DNA of 30,527 nucleotides from IMG/VR virus record IMGVR_UViG_3300042864_000286, positions 1 through 30,527 of that record. The stretch is one strand, 5' to 3'. Under the pieces are notes generated by a model. It did not search any database. It was not told the origin of the DNA and was given only the letters and a program-made list of their open reading frames with translations. The translations under genes were made by a program, and so were the position numbers. Source of the stretch: a virus. Within the stretch, counting starts at the first letter, position 1; each line of letters begins with the position of its first letter. This document shows, piece by piece, positions 21,757 to 29,861 of the stretch.

Positions 21757-22194
21757 ATGAATCCGTTTCAATTATCCTATATAGATCGTCTAAAAGAATG
21801 GCGTGATCTACGCAATCTAATAAAAACTAAAACATTGGAAGAACAATGCGTAGCGGTAGATCACTGGTGGCAGCAAGCACCCCTACTCACTCATCATTTT
21901 CATTGGAATGACATGACGCACTGGACAGATCCGTGGGAAATGTTATCCGAAAATCTCTATTGTCCCTTGACACGAGCAGTGGGAATGTGTTATACTCTGT
22001 TGATGAATGATATTACTAATATAGAGTTGGTACATGCACATGATCAGCAAGCAGAAGAACATTACTTAGTATTGGTGAATAACGCAAAATATGTGTTGAG
22101 TTACTGGCCGGATACCGTGATAAGTAATAGTCTTAGCAATTTCACAATCAATAGTTCCAAATCATTGGAATCCTTAAAAAATAAAATAAAGTAG
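21757..22194 (+). CDS. Protein of unknown function (145 aa), Trp-rich
   Basis: 145 aa with an unusual density of Trp and His in residues 35-75 (VDHWWQQAPL, HHFHWNDMTHWTDPWEMLSE). Then come CPLTRAVGMCYTLLM and a C-terminal beta region (HYLVLVNNAKYVLSYWPD). Cys and His residues are spaced loosely as in transglutaminase-like folds, but I cannot establish a catalytic triad. No signal peptide. No Shine-Dalgarno; the ATG lies 8 nt after a variant late motif. It comes just before nrdA, 4 nt from its start, and carries a possible internal promoter for nrdA within its coding region. Function unknown. Confidence 0.75.
   Translation: MNPFQLSYIDRLKEWRDLRNLIKTKTLEEQCVAVDHWWQQAPLLTHHFHWNDMTHWTDPWEMLSENLYCPLTRAVGMCYTLLMNDITNIELVHAHDQQAEEHYLVLVNNAKYVLSYWPDTVISNSLSNFTINSSKSLESLKNKIK
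21967..21996 (+). promoter_or_regulatory. Possible internal sigma70-like promoter for nrdA
   Basis: TTGACA (21967-21972), 18-bp spacer, TATACT (21991-21996), inside the 145-aa gene. It would let nrdA be expressed early, before the late motif at 21743 becomes active. Confidence 0.45.
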
Positions 22195-22198
22195 AGTT

Positions 22199-24547
22199 AT
22201 GAGCCAAATTAATGTCATCAAGCGCAATGGAGAGCGTGTCCCACTAGATATCTCTAAAATTCAAAGACAAGTAAAATATGGATGTCGAGGTATAGATAAC
22301 GTAAGTCCTAGCATGATTGAATTAAAGGCACAAATCCAATTCGCAGATGGTATGACAACCAACACAATCGATGAGCTATTGTTAAAAGCAATGGTTGATC
22401 TGATTGATGAAGAAGAAAATTCAGAAATCAATAATGTTAATTATCAGTATGTAGCTGGTCGTCAGCGTGTATCAATGTTGCGTAAAGAAGTTTATGGAAC
22501 ATACACTCCACCAAAACTATACGACATTGTCAAGACAAACGTAGCTGCGGGTATGTATACCGCAGAATTACTAGAGTGGTATAGCGAAGATGAGTGGAAC
22601 ATTATCGAACTATTCATCGATCACGCTAAAGACGAGAACTATACATTTGCGGCAATTGCTCAACTATGTGAGAAGTATCTTGTACAAAACAAAGTCACTG
22701 GTAAGATTTATGAAACACCACAGATACGTTATGCTATTGCAGCCGCCACGGCGTTTCATAATGAAGATAAAAAGACTAGATTAAAATATGTTAAAGACTA
22801 TTATGAGTGTGCCAGTGATGGGCATTTTACTCTTGCTACTCCTGTCCTGGCCGGACTCGGAACAACTACTAAGCAGTTTTCGAGTTGTGTCCTTATTAGT
22901 GCTGATGATACTTTGGATAGTATATTTGCCGCAGGCGAAATGATGGCAAAGTATGCCAGCAAACGTGCTGGCATTGGTTTAGAGATTGGTCGTATCAGAC
23001 CCGTGGGCGCACCTATTCGTAACGGCGAAATCAAGCATACTGGCTTGATACCGTTCTTGAAGAAATGGTTCGGTGATCTGCGTAGTTGTTCGCAGGGTGG
23101 AATTCGTAACGCAAGTTGTACTGTAACTCTACCAATCTGGCACTATCAGTTCGAAGACTTTATCGTGCTAAAGAATAATCAAGGCACAGATGAAACTCGT
23201 GTGCGTCAGATGGACTATAGTGTGGTAGTATCTAAACTATTCTGGCGCCGTTACAAGAACGATGAGCAGATCACACTATTTGATCCCAATGAGGTGCCTG
23301 ATCTATATGAAGCATATTATCGTGATACAAAACTATTCGAGCAACTCTATCTAAAATACGAGAAGCGTACGGACATCAAGAAGAAGTCGCTAAGTGCAGA
23401 CGAGATGTTTAAAAAGGGCATTCTCAAAGAGCGCACAGACACTGGTCGTATTTACATTCTCAACATCGATAACGTAATCAATCAAGGTTCATTTGATTGT
23501 TCTATCACACCAGTGTATCAGTCTAACTTATGCCAGGAAATCACCCTACCAACCGCACCATTTCAGCGTCTTGAAGATGAGCGTGGTCGTATAGCACTTT
23601 GCACTCTTGGTAGTATTAACTGGGGAGCATTTAAGAATCCACAAGACATGCGTAAAGCTTGTCGTGTATTGGTTCGCTCATTGAGCAATCTGCTACAATA
23701 TCAAGACTTCCTATCAATACAAAGCTTCTTAGCCAACAAAGAGTTTGAACCATTGGGTGTAGGTATTACTAACTTAGCATACTGGCATGCTCGTCGTAGC
23801 TTTAAGTATGGTGAGCCAGAAGCACTAGCAACGGTCAAACGTTGGATGGAGGCACAAGCCTACTATCTTACAGAGATGAGTGTAGAATTGGCAGAAGAGC
23901 GTGGAGCATGTGAGCGTAGTGGTGATACATGGTATGGCAAGGGCGTATTCCCATGGGAGCGTCGTGCTGCTGGTGTGAATGATCTAACAGACTTTGCACC
24001 CTCTATGGACTGGGGAGTTCTGCGTGAGCGTATGATTATATCTGGTATTCGTAATGCTACACTCATGGCTATCGCTCCAGTAGAGTCATCATCTGTTGTA
24101 TTGAATTCAACAAATGGTATCGAGATGCCTATGGAGTTGATTTCAGTTAAAGAAAGTAAGGCTGGTTCATTCGTACAAGTGGTGCCAGAATACAAACGTT
24201 TGAAATCACGATATCAGTTGATGTGGTCTCAGCCGGATTGTATTGATTATCTTAAAACCGCTGCGGTGTTAGCGGTGTACGTAGATCAAAGTATCTCTAC
24301 TAACACGTTCTATAATCCAGCAAACTATATAGATGCGGATCCACAGAAGGATCGTAAGGTACCAGGTACCTTGATCGCTAACAACTTAATGTTGGGCACA
24401 CATTGGGGGCTTAAATCATTCTACTACTCATTAATCAACAAGCTTGGTAGCAAAGATGTGGCAGAAGAAGCACCAGAAAGCAACGTGATCGCATTCACTC
24501 CGGTAGAGGACGAGGGAGAGGAAGATTGTCTCGCATGTAAATTATGA
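22199..24547 (+). CDS. nrdA: Ribonucleoside-diphosphate reductase alpha subunit (class Ia)
   Basis: Reduces ribonucleoside diphosphates to deoxy forms for phage DNA synthesis, as an NrdA-NrdB complex. 782 aa (T4 NrdA about 754). N-terminal ATP-cone region (about 1-95, INVIKRNGERVPLDISKIQ). Active-site residues: C230 (SSCVLI) and C468 (ALCTLGSINWG) form the redox pair, C445 with N443 and E447 (NLCQEI) carries the thiyl radical, and Y742/Y743 relay the radical. The C-terminal swinging pair is C777/C780 (CLACKL). All key residues are intact, so the enzyme should be active. A weak Shine-Dalgarno (AGAG) precedes the ATG. The stop overlaps the GIY-YIG gene (ATGA). Glutaredoxin downstream is the likely reductant. 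Confidence 0.96.
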   Translation: MSQINVIKRNGERVPLDISKIQRQVKYGCRGIDNVSPSMIELKAQIQFADGMTTNTIDELLLKAMVDLIDEEENSEINNVNYQYVAGRQRVSMLRKEVYGTYTPPKLYDIVKTNVAAGMYTAELLEWYSEDEWNIIELFIDHAKDENYTFAAIAQLCEKYLVQNKVTGKIYETPQIRYAIAAATAFHNEDKKTRLKYVKDYYECASDGHFTLATPVLAGLGTTTKQFSSCVLISADDTLDSIFAAGEMMAKYASKRAGIGLEIGRIRPVGAPIRNGEIKHTGLIPFLKKWFGDLRSCSQGGIRNASCTVTLPIWHYQFEDFIVLKNNQGTDETRVRQMDYSVVVSKLFWRRYKNDEQITLFDPNEVPDLYEAYYRDTKLFEQLYLKYEKRTDIKKKSLSADEMFKKGILKERTDTGRIYILNIDNVINQGSFDCSITPVYQSNLCQEITLPTAPFQRLEDERGRIALCTLGSINWGAFKNPQDMRKACRVLVRSLSNLLQYQDFLSIQSFLANKEFEPLGVGITNLAYWHARRSFKYGEPEALATVKRWMEAQAYYLTEMSVELAEERGACERSGDTWYGKGVFPWERRAAGVNDLTDFAPSMDWGVLRERMIISGIRNATLMAIAPVESSSVVLNSTNGIEMPMELISVKESKAGSFVQVVPEYKRLKSRYQLMWSQPDCIDYLKTAAVLAVYVDQSISTNTFYNPANYIDADPQKDRKVPGTLIANNLMLGTHWGLKSFYYSLINKLGSKDVAEEAPESNVIAFTPVEDEGEEDCLACKL

Positions 24548-25236
24548 ACTATTACGTGTATGCCTATTTGAGAGAAGATGGAACCCCTTACTACATTGGT
24601 AAGGGGAAAGACAAACGAGCGTGGAAATCTCACAAAAGAATTAATGGTACAGAATTATTACCAAAAGATAAAACACGCATAGTCATATTATGTAAAAATT
24701 TATTAGAGCATCAAGCGTTCGATATAGAAAAAGAACTTATTACTAAGTACGGTAGAGCAGATAATGAAACAGGAATACTTCGCAATGTTTCAGACGGGGG
24801 CGGGTTCGGTAGTAATGGATACAAACATGATGATGAAACAATAGAAATTATAAGATTAGCAGCAGAGATCAATGCCAGAAAAAGAGTAGATGAAGGCTCA
24901 CATAACTTTCAAACTCAGATACCCCCAAATTTGGGCGGCAAGATTTCCAAAATGTTAATAGAAAATGGAAAACATAATCTATTAAAACGACCGGACGGAA
25001 CTAGCGTTGCATCAGATAGAATAGAAAATGGAACACATCATTTTCTAGACGAAGAATGGAAGAAGAAAAGAGCGGAAGAACATTCAATTTGGATGAACGA
25101 ACAAGTTCAGAGTGGAGAGGCATTGTTTGTAAAAAATAATCCAGCAAAAATAAAAGTTAGTTGTATTGAATGTAAAAAAGAAACAAACTTAATGGGTCTA
25201 TCTAGATTCCATAAACACACAAAGGAAAATAAATGA
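24544..25236 (+). CDS. GIY-YIG homing endonuclease between nrdA and nrdB
   Basis: 230 aa. The N-terminal GIY-YIG nuclease domain has YVYAYL (4-9), YYIGKG (16-21) and the catalytic arginine in KDKRAWKSH (R25). The middle is a repetitive basic DNA-binding region with ENGKHN/ENGTHH-type segments. The C-terminus has a Cys pair CIECKKE and a basic helix, possibly a zinc-binding part. It overlaps nrdA upstream and nrdB downstream by ATGA at both ends and provides AAAGGAAA as the Shine-Dalgarno for nrdB. The codon and base composition is more A-rich than the flanking nrd genes. It is a free-standing selfish endonuclease; the natural target is probably the fused nrdA-nrdB junction of related phages. 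Confidence 0.88.
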   Translation: MNYYVYAYLREDGTPYYIGKGKDKRAWKSHKRINGTELLPKDKTRIVILCKNLLEHQAFDIEKELITKYGRADNETGILRNVSDGGGFGSNGYKHDDETIEIIRLAAEINARKRVDEGSHNFQTQIPPNLGGKISKMLIENGKHNLLKRPDGTSVASDRIENGTHHFLDEEWKKKRAEEHSIWMNEQVQSGEALFVKNNPAKIKVSCIECKKETNLMGLSRFHKHTKENK

Positions 25237-26333
25237 GTAAAGAGCAATATGATTTGTCTAAACAATCAGATTATCTGAATCGCACGATGTTCCTGGACCC
25301 AGCTGGTCCGGTAGTCGTTCAGAGGTTTGAAGAGGTTAAGTATCAAAAGTTACAGAAGTATGAGAAGTTGGCTCGTGGATTTTTTTGGGTGCCAGAAGAA
25401 ATCAGTTTGACAAAAGACAAAGTAGATCACAAAGAAGCCAGTGATGCTGTCAAGCATATCTTTACATCGAACCTTTTACGTCAGGTTGCACTTGACTCGA
25501 TTCAGGGCAGAGCACCCGCACAGGTATTCGGTCCTGTCTGTTCGATACCAGAACTAGAAGCACTAATAATAAACTGGAGTTTTTTCGAAACGGCAATACA
25601 TAGTCAAAGCTATAGTCATATCATTAGAAATATTTATAACTCATCGAAAGATGAGTTCAACAAGATACACGATACAAAAGAAATCGTAGAGATGGCCGCA
25701 AGCGTAGGACGTTACTACAACAAACTACATGAACTGAACTGCGCTAAAGAGTGCGGCGAATCAATCCCAGAGCGTGAACATATCAAAGCAATCTGGTTAG
25801 CACTACATGCATCATATGCGCTTGAGGCACTCCGATTCATGGTGTCATTCGCTACAGCACTTGCGATGGTAGAGAACAAAATTTACATCGGCAACGGTAA
25901 CATCATCTCGCTCATTCTACAGGACGAACTCTTACACAAAGAATGGACTGGATGGATCATCAATCAAGTTGTCAAAGAAGACCCACGATTTGCTGATATC
26001 GTAGAAGAATGTCGTGACGAAGTCTATGCAATGTACACTGAAGTCATCGAAGAAGAAAAGCGTTGGGCACACTACTTGTTTATCAAGGGTGTAGTAATTG
26101 GCCTAAATGCTGATATCATGTGTGACTTTATGGACTGGACAGCATTTCAGGCTCTCAAAGAAATTGGCATCAAGTATCAGGGCACCTATCCAAAGTCAAA
26201 TCCAATTCCATGGTTTAACAAACACATCAACATCAATAAGAAGCAGGTAGCACTACAAGAGACCGAATCGACCAACTACGTTATTGGCGTAATGAGCGAG
26301 AACGTTGATAAAGTATCCTTGCCCACTATCTAA
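25233..26333 (+). CDS. nrdB: Ribonucleoside-diphosphate reductase beta subunit (class Ia)
   Basis: 366-aa radical-generating subunit. The di-iron ligands are visible: D88 (ALDSIQG), E119 and H123 (FFETAIHSQSY), E198 (ALEALRF), E232 and H235 (QDELLHKEW). The tyrosyl-radical residue is Y127 in HSQSYSH, the same context as Y122 of E. coli NrdB, so this is a standard class Ia protein rather than a Mn or tyrosine-less type. The C-terminal tail (NVDKVSLPTI) should bind NrdA. Start overlaps the GIY-YIG stop (ATGA) with a good Shine-Dalgarno. A promoter for the glutaredoxin gene begins 15 nt after its stop. Confidence 0.96.
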   Translation: MSKEQYDLSKQSDYLNRTMFLDPAGPVVVQRFEEVKYQKLQKYEKLARGFFWVPEEISLTKDKVDHKEASDAVKHIFTSNLLRQVALDSIQGRAPAQVFGPVCSIPELEALIINWSFFETAIHSQSYSHIIRNIYNSSKDEFNKIHDTKEIVEMAASVGRYYNKLHELNCAKECGESIPEREHIKAIWLALHASYALEALRFMVSFATALAMVENKIYIGNGNIISLILQDELLHKEWTGWIINQVVKEDPRFADIVEECRDEVYAMYTEVIEEEKRWAHYLFIKGVVIGLNADIMCDFMDWTAFQALKEIGIKYQGTYPKSNPIPWFNKHININKKQVALQETESTNYVIGVMSENVDKVSLPTI

Positions 26334-26347
26334 TCTATCCAAAATAC

Positions 26348-26376
26348 TTGACTTATAACACTAAGTCAAGTATAAT
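26348..26376 (+). promoter_or_regulatory. Sigma70-like promoter embedded in a perfect inverted repeat
   Basis: TTGACT (26348-26353), 17-bp spacer, TATAAT (26371-26376). An 11-bp perfect inverted repeat TACTTGACTTA / TAAGTCAAGTA (26345-26355 and 26362-26372, loop 6 nt) covers the -35 box and reaches into the -10 box. Predicted start is near 26383, followed by Shine-Dalgarno GAGGTAA. Confidence 0.78.
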
Positions 26377-26395
26377 CAACTCTGAGGTAATAATT

Positions 26396-26644
26396 ATGAT
26401 TACAATTTATACAAAGGACAATTGCCAGTTCTGCGATATGGCAAAAGCATTGCTAGAAAGTCGTGGCGTACAATACAACACGATTAATGTCAGTGAGAAA
26501 TCCGAGGCACGTGACTTCTTAATTGAGAATGGTCATCGTTCAGTCCCACAGATTTTTCGTGGTACTACACACATTCCAGGCGGCTATCAAGGTATTGCAA
26601 GCATGTCTGAAGAAGAATTTAACACTAAGATAAAAGGAAACTAA
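26396..26644 (+). CDS. grx: Glutaredoxin
   Basis: 82 aa from the ATG at 26396. An upstream TTG (26348) is rejected because it is the -35 box itself. The protein is a complete small glutaredoxin: beta strand MITIYTK, redox-active CQFC (C10, C13), the cis-proline segment SVPQIF (cis-Pro likely in VPQ) and a GGYQGIA glutathione-binding loop. It probably re-reduces the phage NrdA C-terminal cysteines encoded just upstream, as T4 NrdC does. It has its own sigma70-like promoter and a Shine-Dalgarno GAGGTAA 5-6 nt from the start. The following gene starts immediately after its stop and is probably cotranscribed. Confidence 0.93.
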   Translation: MITIYTKDNCQFCDMAKALLESRGVQYNTINVSEKSEARDFLIENGHRSVPQIFRGTTHIPGGYQGIASMSEEEFNTKIKGN

Positions 26645-26935
26645 ATGTTAATTGATAAAGGCGTAGCAACGGGTGAAGTTATTACACTGAAACTTACATC
26701 AGGTGAAGAACTTGTAGCAAAGTTGATTGAAGAAACTGGCGCACACTATAAGCTGTCACATCCACAGGTCATTGGTCATGGTCCCAAGGGTCCAGGTTTG
26801 ATGCCATACTTGTTCACCGTTAACCCAGACAAAGAGGTTAAACTGCTCAAGACAGCAGTGACCGTAGTAGAGGCATCTGATAAAATTTTTGCTGATCAAT
26901 TCATTCAGGCCACTACTGGAATTAAGTTAGCCTAA
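26645..26935 (+). CDS. Small beta-barrel, Sm-like protein (96 aa)
   Basis: 96 aa. The first half reads GEVITLKLTSGEELVAKLIEE, the strand pattern of an Sm/Lsm-like barrel (long strand, short turn with a Gly-Glu, long bent strand). Then come a glycine/proline loop (HGPKGPGLMPYLF), strands VKLLKTAVTVV, and a helical C-terminus ending TTGIKLA. Hfq-type RNA-binding residues are not obvious, so the fold assignment is by pattern only. Strong Shine-Dalgarno AAAGGAAA. It starts directly after the glutaredoxin stop. Its own stop codon TAA lies inside the CTAAATA late motif of the next gene. Function unknown; an RNA- or protein-binding accessory role is possible. Confidence 0.72.
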   Translation: MLIDKGVATGEVITLKLTSGEELVAKLIEETGAHYKLSHPQVIGHGPKGPGLMPYLFTVNPDKEVKLLKTAVTVVEASDKIFADQFIQATTGIKLA

Positions 26936-26938
26936 ATA
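26932..26938 (+). promoter_or_regulatory. Late-promoter-like motif CTAAATA overlapping a stop codon
   Basis: CCTAAATACTA; the TAA stop of the Sm-like gene (26933-26935) lies within the motif. Shine-Dalgarno AAAGAGGT follows at about 26943-26950, and the ATG at 26956. Confidence 0.62.
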
Positions 26939-26955
26939 CTATAAAGAGGTATTAT

Positions 26956-27225
26956 ATGGCAAGTTTGAGTAGATTGGGCGATACAAATCAAGCAGGTGGC
27001 AAAATATTGCGTGGATCATCCACGGTATTTTGTAATGGTAAGCCGGTTGGTTTACACGTAAGTCCAATCTCTCCTCATCCCAAGGGAAGACCACATAAAA
27101 CATCTAAGACAACAAGCGGTAGTCCAACCGTGTTTTGTGATGGTGTCCCAGTTCTTAGAATAGGGTCGGGCAATAGTTGCGGTCATAGCATCGTGAAGGG
27201 TAGCCCAGACGTAAACGTTCCATAA
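26956..27225 (+). CDS. 5.4: PAAR-repeat tail-spike tip protein (T4 gp5.4-like)
   Basis: 89 aa with the typical PAAR layout: an N-terminal MASLSRLGDTNQAGGK, repeated STVFCNGKPV / SPTVFCDGVPV segments, H54/H63-type histidines and the C-terminal CGHSIVKGSPDVNV. PAAR proteins form the sharp metal-binding cone on the contractile-tail spike that pierces the host envelope; the likely metal ligands are the histidines and the Cys of SCGHS. Length and position match gp5.4 of T4 and its relatives. Late motif plus AAAGAGG Shine-Dalgarno upstream. It is followed at once (TAATATG) by a large structural protein, presumably a spike or baseplate partner. Confidence 0.92.
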   Translation: MASLSRLGDTNQAGGKILRGSSTVFCNGKPVGLHVSPISPHPKGRPHKTSKTTSGSPTVFCDGVPVLRIGSGNSCGHSIVKGSPDVNVP

Positions 27226-27226
27226 T

Positions 27227-29764
27227 ATGAGTCAAACAGGCAGCTACACCCCATTACAAATCAATACGCTATCAGAACTTCAAAGTGGTAGCGGATTTAA
27301 AATTAATGCTACTATACAGGCGTTGATGGGCGTATATTCGCCCGCATCTTATCAACAGGGCACACTTACTAATAATTCAGTGCTGAATAGACTAACTGAC
27401 GCATTGCCTAACATCTATAACATGGCTAAGATTGGTCAGATCAATCTTGCTACCTATCGTAATTTGTTAAATTTAGGTAGTTCAGTATGTCCAGCACTGG
27501 GTAATAGTAAGCCCGCTACATTCAAGCCATCATACGCAGGTTATGGTAGCTGGCAGGGTAGCACACTGACGGCTGATAGTTATCCTCCAAAGGGATATCC
27601 CGCTGATGGTACCTATAGTTACATTTATCAAGCATACGGAAACTATGCGTATGTGACTGGTTGGCCTGGACGTAATAGTTGGCAGAAAGACACTGATGAA
27701 TACGTGGCTGCTTTCCCGCCCTCTACAGATTCTACACTAGCTCCGGACTATGACAAGTACTTTAGTAACGGATTCATAGGATGTTTAGCGCAGCAAGCAT
27801 ACAACGAATTGTTCACTGGACAATTCAATCAGTACAATAACATTGTTAACGCAATGCAATTGTACAGCAGTTCTACTGAACAAAGTAATACGCAGATCGC
27901 CAGCTTTACTAATAGCAAGACTTACATGTCTGGTAATTTTAGCAACATCAATGATTTAACTACTAATGACTTAAGTGGCGTTAATCAAAGTTTTAGAATT
28001 TGGGGGAACGATCTGATCAATACTGGTAAAGTGATTGATCTATCAAACATACATAAGTTTGGAACACCAAGCATACTATTGCTTACTCTTCAGAAGTATG
28101 GTGCGCTAACTTCTGCAGTTGGATTGGCCCTACAATACGCTGGATTATCTACTAGTGAATTGGATAAGATATGTTCCCCGACCTATACTCCTACGCCAGA
28201 AGAAGAAAAGAAAATCTATCAAGCCTTTACTTACATCAGTGGTAATGATTTGTATGGATTAAATCAGGGTGTCACCTTACAACTTAACTGCAGATTAAAC
28301 AATCTACGTACCTTAGCTGATCTACTCGACCCACAATATCTATTCCCTAATAGTTATCTTGGTCTTACTATTCCGCAATATCGTGCAGACACTGCATCAA
28401 GTAAGACATACTATTTTATATATGTTAATGGCGGAGTAAATCCGCAAGTAAAAGTGTTAAGTGAGCCACTTGCGACAGACTTATCGGGAATCATTCCTGA
28501 ATCTATTGCAACTGCCTGTGCTGCATTTTCAGTAAGTATGCAGCAAGTTAAAAATATTATGCAGGCTAACATCGAGAAGTTCGCACTAGCAGTAGTCGAT
28601 TTAGAATTGACTAATCTGGCTCTTCCTGATTTGAATACTACAACCGGAACTGCGGTTAATATTGCAGCAGCCAATCAATTACTAGGATCATTGGCACTTG
28701 GTAGCGGTAATAGCGGAACATTTCAGCAGTGTGATTACATGGGTGCCTCTAGTGGATATCCTTATACTTCGTGGCTACAAAAATCTCAAGAGCTGATTGC
28801 AACTTTACCTACTGACAATTTGCAACAAACTTATAAAGAACTATATCAACTGAGTTTGACTCCGCCCTTGCCACCAGTTCCACCTGATCCTGCCATACCA
28901 CTAGATCCTATACTAGATGCTGCTATACAGAATTTGATCGATCAAGCTAATAGTCAGATCAGTTTCATTTATAATTCAAATGTAGATCAGTGTGAGGCAT
29001 TGAACAACTATTGGAATTATATTGGTAATCAATTGTTTGTATCACAGCGAGCAATACCATATGCTATACCATTGATGAATAGTGTTACATCATCAGTTAG
29101 TACAAATGACTTTCAAAGTTTTGTACAAAATATAGGAACATATGCACAAGAAAACTCGCCTGGTGCAACAGGAACCGTACTTGCGGCCATATCTGATCCT
29201 ACTACCTTAGGTGGACAAAGTGTTCTGGGATCAATGCGTGAGGCTCGCAATGCTGCAAGACTAGCCAATGCCGGTATACCACCTGAAAATGATATACCAA
29301 GTTCATTGGACTCAAGCGGTGCATCAGCTATAGCAACCGTTACTAATGGTACTATCACCGCAGTGACAATGACAAGTACAAGCAGTGGATATAGCTTAGC
29401 AAACCCGCCCAGAGTTAACGTATATCCATTTGGATATAGCGTAGTATTGATTCCTGTTATTGAATCTGACGGATCAATTAGCAATTTATACATAGCAAAT
29501 GGAGGTCGTAACATGCCTTATGCTGAAATAATAATCGATCCTCCACCAACTGTTCAGCCACCTAATCGTGAGGGCAATATTCAACCACCACCTAATGTTG
29601 ATCAACCAACATTTCCAGGTCCTGGACCGTTTACTGGGTTTAGTGGAAATCCCTATCTACCGGGATTACTCGTTCCACTTGCACCTAGTAACGATGCAAC
29701 ACCTACAATACCAGAAACTATTGATAATGTATCTAAGTGTAACTGTGATTGTTGGAATCTGTAG
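27227..29764 (+). CDS. Large tail/baseplate-associated structural protein (845 aa)
   Basis: 845 aa, no signal peptide. The N-terminal two thirds is helical and rich in Asn, Tyr, Gln and Ser without an enzyme motif. A beta-rich module near 700-775 (IATVTNGTITAVTMTSTSSG through LYIANGGRNMPYAEIIID) has the look of repeated carbohydrate- or structure-type beta units. A proline-rich stretch (about 775-825) follows, and the protein ends KCNCDCWNL with three cysteines in five residues. It lies one base after the PAAR stop (TAATATG), so the two are coupled late genes. I recall large structural proteins of this kind next to gp5.4 in cyanophages. Possible baseplate, spike-associated or internal-penetration role; specific function unknown. 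Confidence 0.75.
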   Translation: MSQTGSYTPLQINTLSELQSGSGFKINATIQALMGVYSPASYQQGTLTNNSVLNRLTDALPNIYNMAKIGQINLATYRNLLNLGSSVCPALGNSKPATFKPSYAGYGSWQGSTLTADSYPPKGYPADGTYSYIYQAYGNYAYVTGWPGRNSWQKDTDEYVAAFPPSTDSTLAPDYDKYFSNGFIGCLAQQAYNELFTGQFNQYNNIVNAMQLYSSSTEQSNTQIASFTNSKTYMSGNFSNINDLTTNDLSGVNQSFRIWGNDLINTGKVIDLSNIHKFGTPSILLLTLQKYGALTSAVGLALQYAGLSTSELDKICSPTYTPTPEEEKKIYQAFTYISGNDLYGLNQGVTLQLNCRLNNLRTLADLLDPQYLFPNSYLGLTIPQYRADTASSKTYYFIYVNGGVNPQVKVLSEPLATDLSGIIPESIATACAAFSVSMQQVKNIMQANIEKFALAVVDLELTNLALPDLNTTTGTAVNIAAANQLLGSLALGSGNSGTFQQCDYMGASSGYPYTSWLQKSQELIATLPTDNLQQTYKELYQLSLTPPLPPVPPDPAIPLDPILDAAIQNLIDQANSQISFIYNSNVDQCEALNNYWNYIGNQLFVSQRAIPYAIPLMNSVTSSVSTNDFQSFVQNIGTYAQENSPGATGTVLAAISDPTTLGGQSVLGSMREARNAARLANAGIPPENDIPSSLDSSGASAIATVTNGTITAVTMTSTSSGYSLANPPRVNVYPFGYSVVLIPVIESDGSISNLYIANGGRNMPYAEIIIDPPPTVQPPNREGNIQPPPNVDQPTFPGPGPFTGFSGNPYLPGLLVPLAPSNDATPTIPETIDNVSKCNCDCWNL

Positions 29765-29812
29765 GCATAATCGTCGTTAGATAAAGAGTCATACTTAACG
29801 CAGTAAAATATG

Positions 29813-29858
29813 ATAAATCAATAACGTGCGTTATGCTCACGTATTAAGAAAGGAGAAT
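29813..29858 (+). promoter_or_regulatory. Weak late motif and hairpin leader before the lysin gene
   Basis: GATAAATC at 29812-29819 is one base off the late motif. The leader contains AATAACGTG / CACGTATT arms (about 29820-29828 and 29838-29845; one bulge), followed by a strong Shine-Dalgarno AAAGGAGA before the ATG at 29862. The 29765-29861 gap holds nothing else I can support. Confidence 0.42.
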
Positions 29859-29861
29859 AAT

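Noticed and set aside
26348-26395. N-terminal extension of glutaredoxin from a TTG
   Set aside because: The TTG is the -35 box of its promoter, and the extension would be untranscribed.
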